A DNA stretch of 9,096 nucleotides from Bacilli bacterium (GTDB lineage: Bacteria > Bacillota_I > Bacilli_A > Izemoplasmatales > Hujiaoplasmataceae). The DNA is taken from assembly GCA_018400565.1 (NCBI GenBank), contig JAGYMP010000084.1:1-9096 (forward strand), in the 5' to 3' direction. Under the pieces are notes generated by a model that was given only the letters and a program-made list of their open reading frames with translations, was not told the origin of the DNA and did not search any database. The translations under genes were made by a program, and so were the position numbers. This document shows positions 1 through 7,433 of the stretch, piece by piece; position 1 is the first letter of the stretch, and each line of letters starts with the position of its first letter.

Positions 1-2720
1 CGCTTTTAATGCCTAAAACAGAGTTTCCGATGCGAGGGAATCTGGGCAAAAAAGAACCTGGCATCCAAAAGGCCTGGGAAGACAAAGAATTATATGAGAA
101 TGTATTGAAGAAGAATGAAAGCAAGCCGCTTTATGTTTTGCATGACGGTCCTCCTTATGCAAACGGATCGATTCACTCCGGCACGGCATTGAACAAGGTT
201 CTCAAAGATTTTGTTGTGCGTTACAAAAACATGGCCGGGTTCAAAGCACCCTATATCCCGGGATGGGACACCCATGGTCTCCCGATTGAAAATTCGTTGT
301 CAAAAAGCAAGCATGTCGATCGCAAGAGCATGACGATTCCTGAATTCCGTGAACGCTGCAAATCGTACGCACTTGAACAAATCGACGTGCAAAAGAAACA
401 ATTCAGACGGTTGGGTGTGTTGGGTCAATGGGATGAGCCGTATCTGACACTCAATCAAAAATACGAAGCCGCCCAAGTTCGCATGTTTGGTGAAATGGTC
501 GCAAAAGGACTTATTTATAAGGGTTTAAAACCCGTCTATTGGTCACCCTCGAGTGAATCGGCTCTTGCGGAAGCGGAGATTGAATACCACGATGTCACAT
601 CACCCTCGATTTATGTGGCGATGCCGATCAAAAAAACCAAAGGAATCGTGCCGAAAAACACCGAATTGTTGATTTGGACGACCACGCCATGGACCATTCC
701 CGCGAACATGGCCATCGCCGTCGGCCATGATTTGGAATACGCGTTGGTCAAGACGGACAAAAACCGTCTGCTTCTGATGGCACGCGATTTGGTCGACAAA
801 CTTAAAGATTTCCTTGGATATGAGAAATTCGACGTGCAACGCACCATGTTCGGCTGGGAGCTTGAAGGGCTCACTTACATCCATCCACTTTACAATCGTG
901 AGTCACCGGTCATTTTGGGTGAGCACGTAACGGTTGAAGAAGGAACCGGTCTTGTTCACACGGCCCCCGGACACGGTGAAGAAGACTTTGTGGTTGGAAA
1001 GAAATATGATCTTGAGGTCTTTTGCCCGGTCGATTCCAAAGGATTCATGACCGACGATGCCGGTGAACGCTTCGCTGGTTTGTTTGTCGATGATTGCAAC
1101 AAAGAAGTCATCAAAGCTTTGGAAGAGAAAGATGTCCTGCTTAAGGTAAATGAGATTACCCATAGTTATCCGCATGACTGGCGGACAAAGAAGCCTGTCA
1201 TTTTTCGCGCGACCCCGCAATGGTTTGCTTCCATCGAAGATTTGAAAGACGACATCCTAAAGGAAATCCAGAGCGTGAAATGGTATCCTTCATGGGGTGA
1301 AGTACGACTTTCAAACATGATTAAAGATCGTGATTCCTGGTGCATTTCCCGTCAAAGGACCTGGGGCGTTCCGATTCCGGCATTTTATACTGAAAAAGGA
1401 ACAGCTTTCCTTGATAAGGACGTCATCGATCACATCGCAGACATTTTTGAAGAGGAAGGCACAAATGCCTGGTTTGAAAAATCTGCGGAAGAGTTATTGC
1501 CAGAAGGGTTCACGCATCCAGATTCACCCAACGGTATTTTCGAGAAAGAAACGGATATCATGGATGTATGGTTTGATTCCGGATCAAGCCACCACGGTGC
1601 ACTGATCGAACTTGGCCAACCCTATCCTGCCGACCTTTACCTGGAAGGATCCGATCAGTACCGCGGATGGTTCAATTCCAGTATGATCACGGGGGTTGCG
1701 ACCAAAGGGGAGTCCCCCTATAAAACGCTGGTCTCCCATGGTTTCGTGTTGGACGGTGAGGGCCGCAAAATGTCGAAATCAATGGGCAATGTCGTCGACC
1801 CGAATAAAATCATCGATCGTCTTGGCGCCGATATTTTCCGGATGTGGGTTGCGAGCGTGGATTACCAATCAGATGTCCGGTTATCCGATCATCTGATCAA
1901 ACAGGTATCGGAATCCTACCGAAAGATTCGCAACACCGTAAAATTCATACTCGGAAACCTGAATGATTTTAATCATAATCAAGACCGCGTTCCTTATGAC
2001 AATCTTGGCGAAGTCGATCGTTACATCATGCAAAAAGCAAATCGTCTGGTCAAGGAATCGCTTCATGCGTATGACACGTTTAGTTTCGATGACGTCTATA
2101 GAAAAACGACCTATTTTGTGACGATCCTTTCATCGTTCTATTTGGATTATGCCAAGGATATCCTATATATCGAAGCAAAGGAAAATCACGCGCGACGCGC
2201 AGTCCAAACAACCTTGTATGATGTGTTGAACATGGTGTTGAAATTACTTGCGCCGATTATCCCGCACACAACATCGGAAGCTTACTCATATATCCCCAAC
2301 AAAGAAACAAGTGACGTTTATCTTACGGATATGCCAAAAAGCAATCCGGTCGATGAAAACCTGTTAGACAAGTATGATCGGTTCATGGACGTCAGGGAAG
2401 AAGTGTTGAAAGCCCTTGAAACCGCACGAAACAACAAGGTGATCGGAAAAAGCCTAAATGCCCATGTCGTCTTGTTCCCAAAAACTGACACCCTTGAGTT
2501 GTTGCAATCGATTGAAGCCGATTTAGCGCAATTGTTCATTGTCTCAAAACTCGAATTAAGAGACGAGGGATTCGGTGCCATCAAAGGCGAAACGATGTCA
2601 ATCGATGTTTTGCCTGCAGAAGGTATCAAGTGTGAACGGTGTTGGCGTGTCGTCGATCACGTCCACGAAGAAGACGGATTGTGCGAACGCTGTCATGAAG
2701 TGGTCAACAATCTTGAATGA
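1..2720 (+). CDS. ileS: Isoleucyl-tRNA synthetase (5' end outside window)
   Basis: Cytoplasmic class I aminoacyl-tRNA synthetase that charges tRNA-Ile and hydrolyses misactivated valine. Numbering from the Met at base 9: the HDGPPYANG block is at 45-53, with the HIGH-equivalent HSGT at 56-59. The CP1 editing domain carries WTTTPWTIP from 223 and GTGLVHTAPGHGEED from 312. KMSKS is at 587-591, followed by the anticodon-binding domain. A C-terminal zinc knuckle uses C875, C878, C892 and C895. The visible 903 residues are near full length. The frame stays open to base 3, and its two codons before the Met read Leu-Leu, as in the TLLMPKT-type start of staphylococcal IleRS. No Shine-Dalgarno precedes base 9, so the true start is probably a few codons upstream. 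The Thr at the fourth HIGH position is noteworthy. It looks like the housekeeping IleS1 type. Any T-box leader would lie before the window. Confidence 0.98.
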   Translation, partial: LLMPKTEFPMRGNLGKKEPGIQKAWEDKELYENVLKKNESKPLYVLHDGPPYANGSIHSGTALNKVLKDFVVRYKNMAGFKAPYIPGWDTHGLPIENSLSKSKHVDRKSMTIPEFRERCKSYALEQIDVQKKQFRRLGVLGQWDEPYLTLNQKYEAAQVRMFGEMVAKGLIYKGLKPVYWSPSSESALAEAEIEYHDVTSPSIYVAMPIKKTKGIVPKNTELLIWTTTPWTIPANMAIAVGHDLEYALVKTDKNRLLLMARDLVDKLKDFLGYEKFDVQRTMFGWELEGLTYIHPLYNRESPVILGEHVTVEEGTGLVHTAPGHGEEDFVVGKKYDLEVFCPVDSKGFMTDDAGERFAGLFVDDCNKEVIKALEEKDVLLKVNEITHSYPHDWRTKKPVIFRATPQWFASIEDLKDDILKEIQSVKWYPSWGEVRLSNMIKDRDSWCISRQRTWGVPIPAFYTEKGTAFLDKDVIDHIADIFEEEGTNAWFEKSAEELLPEGFTHPDSPNGIFEKETDIMDVWFDSGSSHHGALIELGQPYPADLYLEGSDQYRGWFNSSMITGVATKGESPYKTLVSHGFVLDGEGRKMSKSMGNVVDPNKIIDRLGADIFRMWVASVDYQSDVRLSDHLIKQVSESYRKIRNTVKFILGNLNDFNHNQDRVPYDNLGEVDRYIMQKANRLVKESLHAYDTFSFDDVYRKTTYFVTILSSFYLDYAKDILYIEAKENHARRAVQTTLYDVLNMVLKLLAPIIPHTTSEAYSYIPNKETSDVYLTDMPKSNPVDENLLDKYDRFMDVREEVLKALETARNNKVIGKSLNAHVVLFPKTDTLELLQSIEADLAQLFIVSKLELRDEGFGAIKGETMSIDVLPAEGIKCERCWRVVDHVHEEDGLCERCHEVVNNLE

Positions 2721-2722
2721 AA

Positions 2723-2751
2723 TTGACAATAAAAACATATCTTTGTATAAT
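2723..2751 (+). promoter_or_regulatory. Perfect sigma-A promoter for the deoC operon
   Basis: TTGACA at 2723-2728 and TATAAT at 2746-2751 are separated by exactly 17 nt. Transcription should start near 2758, giving a leader of about 34 nt before deoC. The -35 box starts two bases after the ileS stop, and no terminator hairpin lies between. A short inverted repeat, CATAT (2736-2740) and ATATG (2750-2754), straddles the -10 box and could be an operator, but in AT-rich DNA it may be chance. The box match is seen directly; activity is inferred. Confidence 0.85.
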
Positions 2752-2791
2752 ATGGTTGCATGAAAGAAATTGAAAAAAGGAGTGTTATGTC

Positions 2792-3454
2792 ATGGAAATC
2801 AATAAATTGATCGATCACACGTATCTTAAAGCATTTGGCACCAAAGAAGAAATTGACACACTCATCAGAGAAGCAAAAGAACACGATTTCAAAAGCGTTT
2901 GTGTCAATCCCGTTCATGCGGCTTATTGTGCGGATGAATTATCGGATACCGATGTATTGGTTTGTACGGTCATCGGCTTCCCGCTCGGCGCAAACACCAC
3001 CGAAGTCAAAGTCTATGAAACCTTGAACGCACTGCAAAACGGTGCCGATGAAATAGACATGGTCGCAAATATCGGCAAAATCAAAGAACATGATTATGAT
3101 TATATTTTGGATGAAGTCAACCAGGTCAAATCCGCATGCAAAGATCACACGCTGAAAGTCATCATTGAAACATGCTATCTCACCGATGGAGAAATCTCTG
3201 AAGTAAGTGACACCATCGGCGAATCACATGCCGATTTCATTAAAACATCGACTGGTTTCGGCACCGCAGGAGCAAAGGTCGAGCATGTTAAAGTGATGAG
3301 TGAACACGGTAACGGAAAGCAAATCAAAGCCGCCGGCGGCGTCAGAACTCCTGAAGACGTGCAAGCCATGGTTGATGCCGGCGCGTCCAGGATCGGCACG
3401 AGCCGGGGCGTTTCTTTGGTGAGTGACAAGCATTCCGGAGATGGGGGATATTGA
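2792..3454 (+). CDS. deoC: Deoxyribose-phosphate aldolase
   Basis: Cytoplasmic class I (Schiff-base) aldolase that splits 2-deoxy-D-ribose 5-phosphate into acetaldehyde and glyceraldehyde 3-phosphate, completing deoxynucleoside catabolism. The 220 residues match the usual bacterial length. Expected catalytic residues are present: Asp89 in EIDMVANIG, the Schiff-base Lys151 in FIKTSTGFG, and the proton-relay Lys179 in KAAGGVRTP. The phosphate loop is at 202-210 and reads GTSRGV, where many homologues have GTSSGV or GTSAGV. The start is set by AAAAAAGGAG at 2773-2782, 9 nt before the ATG; a nearby out-of-frame ATG at 2787 soon reaches a stop. It is the first gene after the consensus promoter, and its TGA stop overlaps the next gene's ATG by one base (TGATG), suggesting translational coupling. 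Confidence 0.96.
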   Translation: MEINKLIDHTYLKAFGTKEEIDTLIREAKEHDFKSVCVNPVHAAYCADELSDTDVLVCTVIGFPLGANTTEVKVYETLNALQNGADEIDMVANIGKIKEHDYDYILDEVNQVKSACKDHTLKVIIETCYLTDGEISEVSDTIGESHADFIKTSTGFGTAGAKVEHVKVMSEHGNGKQIKAAGGVRTPEDVQAMVDAGASRIGTSRGVSLVSDKHSGDGGY

Positions 3455-4077
3455 TGGATATTTTACAAGAACGCATTATCGACAAATCAGATGATGCCAT
3501 CCATTTGTTCAGCCCCATACGGTTGATTGTGACGACGGTGATTTATGCATTGATTGTTATCGCACTCTTTTTGATCTTCAACGTCGATATGCTGGATGTA
3601 TGGATGTATGTCATCGTGATCGCCGTAGCCTTTTTGTACAGCGCATTCAATGAATATCTGAATATCAAACGGTCCAAGAATGTCCTTGTGCATCAATACC
3701 GCTATTCCGTCGATAACCATCCGGATATGACGCTTTACATCCCGATGCTGCATATACAGGAAGACAAACCATATGTCCAGGTGAAACGGGCCGGTCTGTA
3801 TGTGCGGGAAGGAAAGCTTTTCTTGGAGGCCTTCGAACAAAAAGGACTTTCCAATAAGCCAAAAAATTCTATTTCAATCCGACTCGGCACCGATTTCAAC
3901 ATTTTATCACGCACGTATGACACCGTGAAGGGACTTCATGTGTTCAAAGCGAAATTGTTGGACACCGAATATACGTTCGCATTGGTTGACGAGCCGGAAA
4001 TGATTGCTTATTTTGAGGACATCCCCAAAGAGGACAACGCAACAGAAGAAATCACGAACGAAAAGAAAGAAGGTTAA
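3454..4077 (+). CDS. Unrecognised two-helix membrane protein between deoC and deoD
   Basis: A 207-residue protein I cannot assign to a family. A short charged N-terminus is followed by two hydrophobic helices at about 22-43 and 47-66, joined by a very short turn (NVDM), consistent with a membrane hairpin. The rest, 70-187, is soluble in composition with alternating hydrophobic residues suggesting beta structure. The tail at about 188-207 is rich in Glu, Lys and Asn. No cysteine clusters, nucleotide-binding loops or catalytic signatures are visible. ATG at 3454 overlaps the deoC stop; a TTG at 3451 is a less likely start. GGAG (3437-3440) and a G run (3443-3447) lie upstream. By position it is co-transcribed with deoC and deoD, but the sequence does not show whether it has a nucleoside-related role. 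Confidence 0.85.
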   Translation: MDILQERIIDKSDDAIHLFSPIRLIVTTVIYALIVIALFLIFNVDMLDVWMYVIVIAVAFLYSAFNEYLNIKRSKNVLVHQYRYSVDNHPDMTLYIPMLHIQEDKPYVQVKRAGLYVREGKLFLEAFEQKGLSNKPKNSISIRLGTDFNILSRTYDTVKGLHVFKAKLLDTEYTFALVDEPEMIAYFEDIPKEDNATEEITNEKKEG

Positions 4078-4081
4078 ATAT

Positions 4082-4789
4082 ATGGCAACTCCGCATATCG
4101 AAGCAAAAAAAGATGAAATCGCAAAAACGGTTTTGATGCCGGGGGACCCCCTTCGCGCGAAATTTATCGCCGATACCTATTTGGAAGATGTGAAGCAATT
4201 CAACCACATCCGGAATATGTTTGGCTATACCGGTACGTATAACGGAAAAAGAATCTCCGTGATGGGTTCGGGCATGGGTATGCCCTCTATCGGTATTTAT
4301 TCTTATGAATTATTTAAGTTTTATGACGTCGATCGGATTGTGAGGATTGGTTCGGCGGGTGCATATGCACCAGAACTTGACCTTTATGATACCATAATCG
4401 TCGATGATGCATGGTCAGAATCCTCGTATGCGAAAACGCAAAACGATTCCGAGAGTCCGGTCATGAAAGCATCGAATGATTTGACCGAACGCTTAGCCGA
4501 TATCGCAGATAAACTGGATATACCCGTGATCCGCGGAAGGATTCATTCCAGTGATGTTTTTTATCGCGAAGATGAGAGTGTGCATGAAGAGTATTATCAT
4601 AAACATAAATGTCTCGCGGTTGAGATGGAATCGTTTGCTTTATTCCACAACGCCAATGTTTTGGGCAAGCAAGCGGCCTGTTTATTGACCATTTCCGATT
4701 CCTTTACCAAAAATACGGCAACCACACCGGAGGAGCGACAGACGGCCTTTACCAACATGATGAAAATTGCGCTTGAATTGGCCGAATGA
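4082..4789 (+). CDS. deoD: Purine-nucleoside phosphorylase, DeoD (hexameric) type
   Basis: Cytoplasmic enzyme that phosphorolyses purine (deoxy)nucleosides to the free base and (deoxy)ribose 1-phosphate. After phosphopentomutase action this supplies the substrate of DeoC. The 235 residues fit the small hexameric family rather than the trimeric PunA type. Visible motifs are MPGDPLRAKFIA (19-30; phosphate-site Gly21 and Arg25), Arg44, GSGMGMPSIGIYSYEL (62-77), Arg88 and Ser91 in RIGSAGA, the ribose-binding VEMES (180-184), the base-binding Asp206 in TISDSF, and Arg219 in EERQTAF. Asp206 and Arg219 have the spacing of the E. coli acid/base pair (204/217). Many homologues have SDH where this has SDS. 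The start at 4082 follows GAAGG (4069-4073) with 8 nt spacing. The frame is open further upstream, but that stretch only overlaps the preceding gene and does not look like DeoD. Third gene of the deoC operon. Confidence 0.96.
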   Translation: MATPHIEAKKDEIAKTVLMPGDPLRAKFIADTYLEDVKQFNHIRNMFGYTGTYNGKRISVMGSGMGMPSIGIYSYELFKFYDVDRIVRIGSAGAYAPELDLYDTIIVDDAWSESSYAKTQNDSESPVMKASNDLTERLADIADKLDIPVIRGRIHSSDVFYREDESVHEEYYHKHKCLAVEMESFALFHNANVLGKQAACLLTISDSFTKNTATTPEERQTAFTNMMKIALELAE

Positions 4790-4805
4790 GTAAATCCCGG
4801 TAAAT

Positions 4806-4810
4806 GGGGG
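4806..4810 (+). promoter_or_regulatory. Ribosome binding site deciding the YmfF-like start
   Basis: GGGGG (then AT) lies 5 nt before the ATG at 4816. The alternative in-frame ATG at 4804 has no purine-rich sequence at a suitable distance, only ATCCCGGTAA. This favours 4816. Confidence 0.55.
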
Positions 4811-4815
4811 ATACA

Positions 4816-6084
4816 ATGCAACCGAACCATATACACGTCAACGGAATGGATATTTATCTGGTTCCGACCGATAAATTCAAAACGATTGGCATCACATTCA
4901 ATTTTATCGCAAAACATGACCCGGAAACGATTAATTTCCGGGCTCTTTTGCCTAAAGTGTTAATCGGTGCGACCAAACATTACCCAACGAAGGAATCATT
5001 GCAAAAACAACTTGACGCATATTACGGAACATCGCTGTCTGTATATGGCACGAAAGCCGGCTTCCATCATATCATGGGTTTTTATGTTGATTTTGTCAAT
5101 GATCGTTTTGTGCCCGGTGGTGAATCGCTGACGGAAGATGTCATCGGTTTGCTGGCTGAAATTATCTTTGCCCCGCGTTTGTATGGGGGCACCTTCAAGA
5201 AATCCCTTGTTAACAATGAAAAACGGTTGCTTGAAGAGAACCTCGAAGATCTGTATCACGATAAGACGTCCTATGCCTTTGAACGATTCAAACATGAGAT
5301 GTTCCCAAACGAGATATTCCGTCATTCCCCAAGAGGCATGCCGGGTGATTTTCAAACGATAACCCCGCATGCATTATATGATTATTATCAGGATATGTTA
5401 AAACATGATGGTGCGTCGTGTTGGGTCGTCGGTGATTTCAACCCCCGGCAGATGCTGGATCGTCTAAAAAGCCATTTTCGTTTTCCTGAACGCAAACATG
5501 GTTATCGTTGGTTGGACACCGAGAAAAAAACGATCAAAAAACCTCGATTCATCTCTGAGGACAATGCTGTCCGCCAGGCAAGATTGAACATCGGTTTCAG
5601 GACGGAAATCCGCATGGATCATGCATTGTACCCCGCGATGCTGATCGCGAACATGTATCTCGGCGGTGATGAACATTCATTGTTGTTCAATGAAATACGC
5701 GAAAAAGAGAAATTATCATATTACATTGATTCCATGTATTTCGCAAACAAAGGTCTGTTTGCGATTTTAGCGGGAGTCGATAATCAAAAAAGCGAAAAAA
5801 CAATCAAAAAAATATTGTCCGTGATTGAACATGTCGTTGACGGTGATATTGATGATTCGCTTTTCCGGGATGCGAAAAAGCACGTCATACGCAAACTCCG
5901 CCATCGCACGGATTCACTCCGGGGATTACGTATACAACATCAATGGGCATGGCGTTTGAATGGCTATTTTTACGAACCTGAATCTTCTATCAAACGCATA
6001 CAAAACGTTGATGAACATCAGTTCATCAAAGCGCTGCGCACATTAAAACTTGATACGGTTTATACCCTAAAAGGGGTTGAATAA
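4816..6084 (+). CDS. ymfF: M16-family peptidase-like protein, YmfF type (no zinc motif)
   Basis: A 422-residue protein (426 if started at 4804) with the two-domain M16B (insulinase/processing-peptidase) layout. The N-terminal half lacks HxxEH: the region where it should fall (ALLPKVLIGATKHYP, about 43-57) has neither the His pair nor the Glu. The first domain ends in a typical YYQDML...CWVVGDF segment (about 190-208). The second domain contains LLFNEIREKEKLSYYI (about 289-304), which keeps the Arg/Tyr substrate-positioning element of M16 partner domains. This matches B. subtilis YmfF, also named a YfmF-like protein associated with EF-P 5-aminopentanol modification; that function is a name carried by family and is not shown here. 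It begins 26 nt after deoD, and its partner gene starts 2 nt after it ends. It probably forms a heterodimer with that partner. No signal peptide or membrane segment is seen. Confidence 0.88.
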   Translation: MQPNHIHVNGMDIYLVPTDKFKTIGITFNFIAKHDPETINFRALLPKVLIGATKHYPTKESLQKQLDAYYGTSLSVYGTKAGFHHIMGFYVDFVNDRFVPGGESLTEDVIGLLAEIIFAPRLYGGTFKKSLVNNEKRLLEENLEDLYHDKTSYAFERFKHEMFPNEIFRHSPRGMPGDFQTITPHALYDYYQDMLKHDGASCWVVGDFNPRQMLDRLKSHFRFPERKHGYRWLDTEKKTIKKPRFISEDNAVRQARLNIGFRTEIRMDHALYPAMLIANMYLGGDEHSLLFNEIREKEKLSYYIDSMYFANKGLFAILAGVDNQKSEKTIKKILSVIEHVVDGDIDDSLFRDAKKHVIRKLRHRTDSLRGLRIQHQWAWRLNGYFYEPESSIKRIQNVDEHQFIKALRTLKLDTVYTLKGVE

Positions 6085-6086
6085 GA

Positions 6087-7364
6087 ATGGCACAACGCGA
6101 TTTATCCGCTTATGGCGAAACCATCCACAAGCATGTTTTACCATCCGGACTCAAAGTCGTATTGCATAAAAAAAACGGCTTTGTCGGAAAAACCGCATCA
6201 ATTGTCATACCCTATGGGTCAATTCACCGAGCATTTCATACCGATGATGACAAAGGAACAATCCGGACACCCAAGGGAACAGCGCATTTTATTGAACATA
6301 TGATCTTTGAGAACGACAATCAAGACATCATGGCTTCATTCAGAACGATCGGTGCCTCAATCAATGCCTATACATCGTCGGATGAAACCGTGTATTACCT
6401 TAATACCGAGAATATCCTTCCGGCTGTCAACAAACTTATGGATATTGTCTTCTTTCCCGAGTTCTCCGACAAAGAAGTCGCAAAGGAAGTTGACATCATC
6501 GCTAATGAGATTACCATGCATGATGACGATGTTGATAATACCCTTCACTTGGCGATGAGGGAAGCCATGTTTTATAAACATCCGATCAAAGATCCCGTGC
6601 TTGGAACCAAATCATCCATCAAAAAAATTGATGCACTGACATTGCGTGCCATCCATCGCTCTTTTTATCATCCCGCCCGTGCGACACTCCTTGTAAGCGG
6701 TGATATTGATGAGGATAGCTTCATGGATGCATTGCGTGAACATCCGATTGCAACCAAAAAGAAGAAAGATATCTTTCGCGGCACCATCGATTATTTGGAA
6801 AGTTCTGAGGTTAAAACGCCTGAGATCGACCATGAAGCTGACATAAAAACCCATAAAATCCGTATTGGTGTCAAGTTGGGTTATTCCAACAAAATGGATA
6901 TGGCTGATGCAAAAATGACAGAATATGAGTATTTGTTTTTATTGGATAATTATTTTGGCGAGACGTCGCTTAACTATCATATTCTCTCACAAAAAGGGTT
7001 AATTAATGATTCCTTTGCCTTTGATGCGACCGTCAGTGACACATATGGATATCTGAGTCTTGTGGCCGACACAAAGAAGCCCAGACGTCTGTTCGAACAA
7101 CTGAAAAACATGCTCGATGATATCTCGTCTTATACAATTGATAAAGAACGCTTCAACATACTCAAACAAAAAACAATCGGTCAGTTTATCCGAATTTTCA
7201 ACAGCGTTCAATCCGCTAACCATTTTTTGGCGGACCATGTCATAGCAAATATTGATGTGTTTGACCTGATTGACAGACTGAACGCGATGAAAGCAGAGGA
7301 TTTGAAACATCATTTGTCATCCTTTAAACCTTCATCGAGGGTTTATGTCCATTTTCATGATTAA
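6087..7364 (+). CDS. ymfH: M16-family zinc peptidase, YmfH type
   Basis: A 425-residue M16B metallopeptidase with an intact inverted zinc motif HFIEH (His67, Glu70, His71). The downstream element EVDIIANE (134-141) supplies the E-x6-E pair, Glu141 being the likely third zinc ligand and Glu134 its acidic partner. The first domain ends with the FYHPARATLLVSGDID segment (193-208). The second domain has SLNYHILSQKGLINDSF (294-310) in place of the Arg/Tyr element, which the preceding protein carries. Together the two supply one complete active site, as in alpha/beta mitochondrial processing peptidase. The substrate is unknown; YfmH-like proteins are named for an association with EF-P modification in Bacillus, but no ymfI or efp lies here. 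No secretion signal is visible, so it is probably cytoplasmic. The start follows AAAAGGGG (6069-6076). Last gene of the operon; its TAA overlaps the terminator stem. Confidence 0.93.
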   Translation: MAQRDLSAYGETIHKHVLPSGLKVVLHKKNGFVGKTASIVIPYGSIHRAFHTDDDKGTIRTPKGTAHFIEHMIFENDNQDIMASFRTIGASINAYTSSDETVYYLNTENILPAVNKLMDIVFFPEFSDKEVAKEVDIIANEITMHDDDVDNTLHLAMREAMFYKHPIKDPVLGTKSSIKKIDALTLRAIHRSFYHPARATLLVSGDIDEDSFMDALREHPIATKKKKDIFRGTIDYLESSEVKTPEIDHEADIKTHKIRIGVKLGYSNKMDMADAKMTEYEYLFLLDNYFGETSLNYHILSQKGLINDSFAFDATVSDTYGYLSLVADTKKPRRLFEQLKNMLDDISSYTIDKERFNILKQKTIGQFIRIFNSVQSANHFLADHVIANIDVFDLIDRLNAMKAEDLKHHLSSFKPSSRVYVHFHD

Positions 7365-7392
7365 CCCCTTTTTTGTTAGGGGTTTTCTTTTT
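7363..7392 (+). terminator. Intrinsic terminator ending the deoC-ymfH operon
   Basis: AACCCCT (7363-7369) pairs with AGGGGTT (7378-7384) around an 8-nt U-rich loop, followed by the T-rich run TTCTTTTT to 7392. The stem begins inside the ymfH stop codon. The U tract overlaps the probable -35 region of the engB promoter. Confidence 0.88.
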
Positions 7393-7416
7393 GAAAATGA
7401 TTGAAAGTGATATAAT
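7388..7416 (+). promoter_or_regulatory. Extended -10 promoter for engB
   Basis: TATAAT at 7411-7416 is preceded by TGA at 7408-7410, the extended -10 (TGn) element. A poor -35 (TTTTTG, 7388-7393, 17 nt away) lies in the U tract of the terminator; extended -10 promoters tolerate a weak -35. The expected start near 7423 leaves a leader of about 11 nt before the engB ATG. Confidence 0.75.
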
Positions 7417-7422
7417 GGATAT

Positions 7423-7430
7423 AGGTGATC
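7423..7430 (+). promoter_or_regulatory. Ribosome binding site at the predicted mRNA 5' end (engB)
   Basis: AGGTGATC is an 8-nt perfect complement to the conserved 16S rRNA 3' tail segment GATCACCT, 3 nt before ATG 7434. This fixes the engB start at 7434, and the in-frame GTG at 7425 lies inside the Shine-Dalgarno itself. The predicted transcript begins almost exactly at this site. Confidence 0.7.
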
Positions 7431-7433
7431 TTC

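Noticed and set aside
1..8. Base 9 as the true ileS start
   Set aside because: The frame is open upstream with Leu-Leu codons matching the staphylococcal N-terminus, and no ribosome binding site is present; the start is probably outside the window.
600..884. Antisense and alternate-frame ORFs inside ileS and the other large genes
   Set aside because: They are shadows of well-supported genes, lack ribosome sites and show no recognisable motifs.
2760..2810. 16-codon leader ORF (ATG 2760) overlapping the deoC start
   Set aside because: No ribosome binding site precedes it, and the predicted transcript start lies only about 2 nt before its ATG. A regulatory uORF cannot be supported.
4004..4081. 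Longer DeoD start at 4004
   Set aside because: The extra 26 residues overlap the preceding gene in another frame and do not resemble DeoD; ATG 4082 has a good ribosome binding site and gives the family length.
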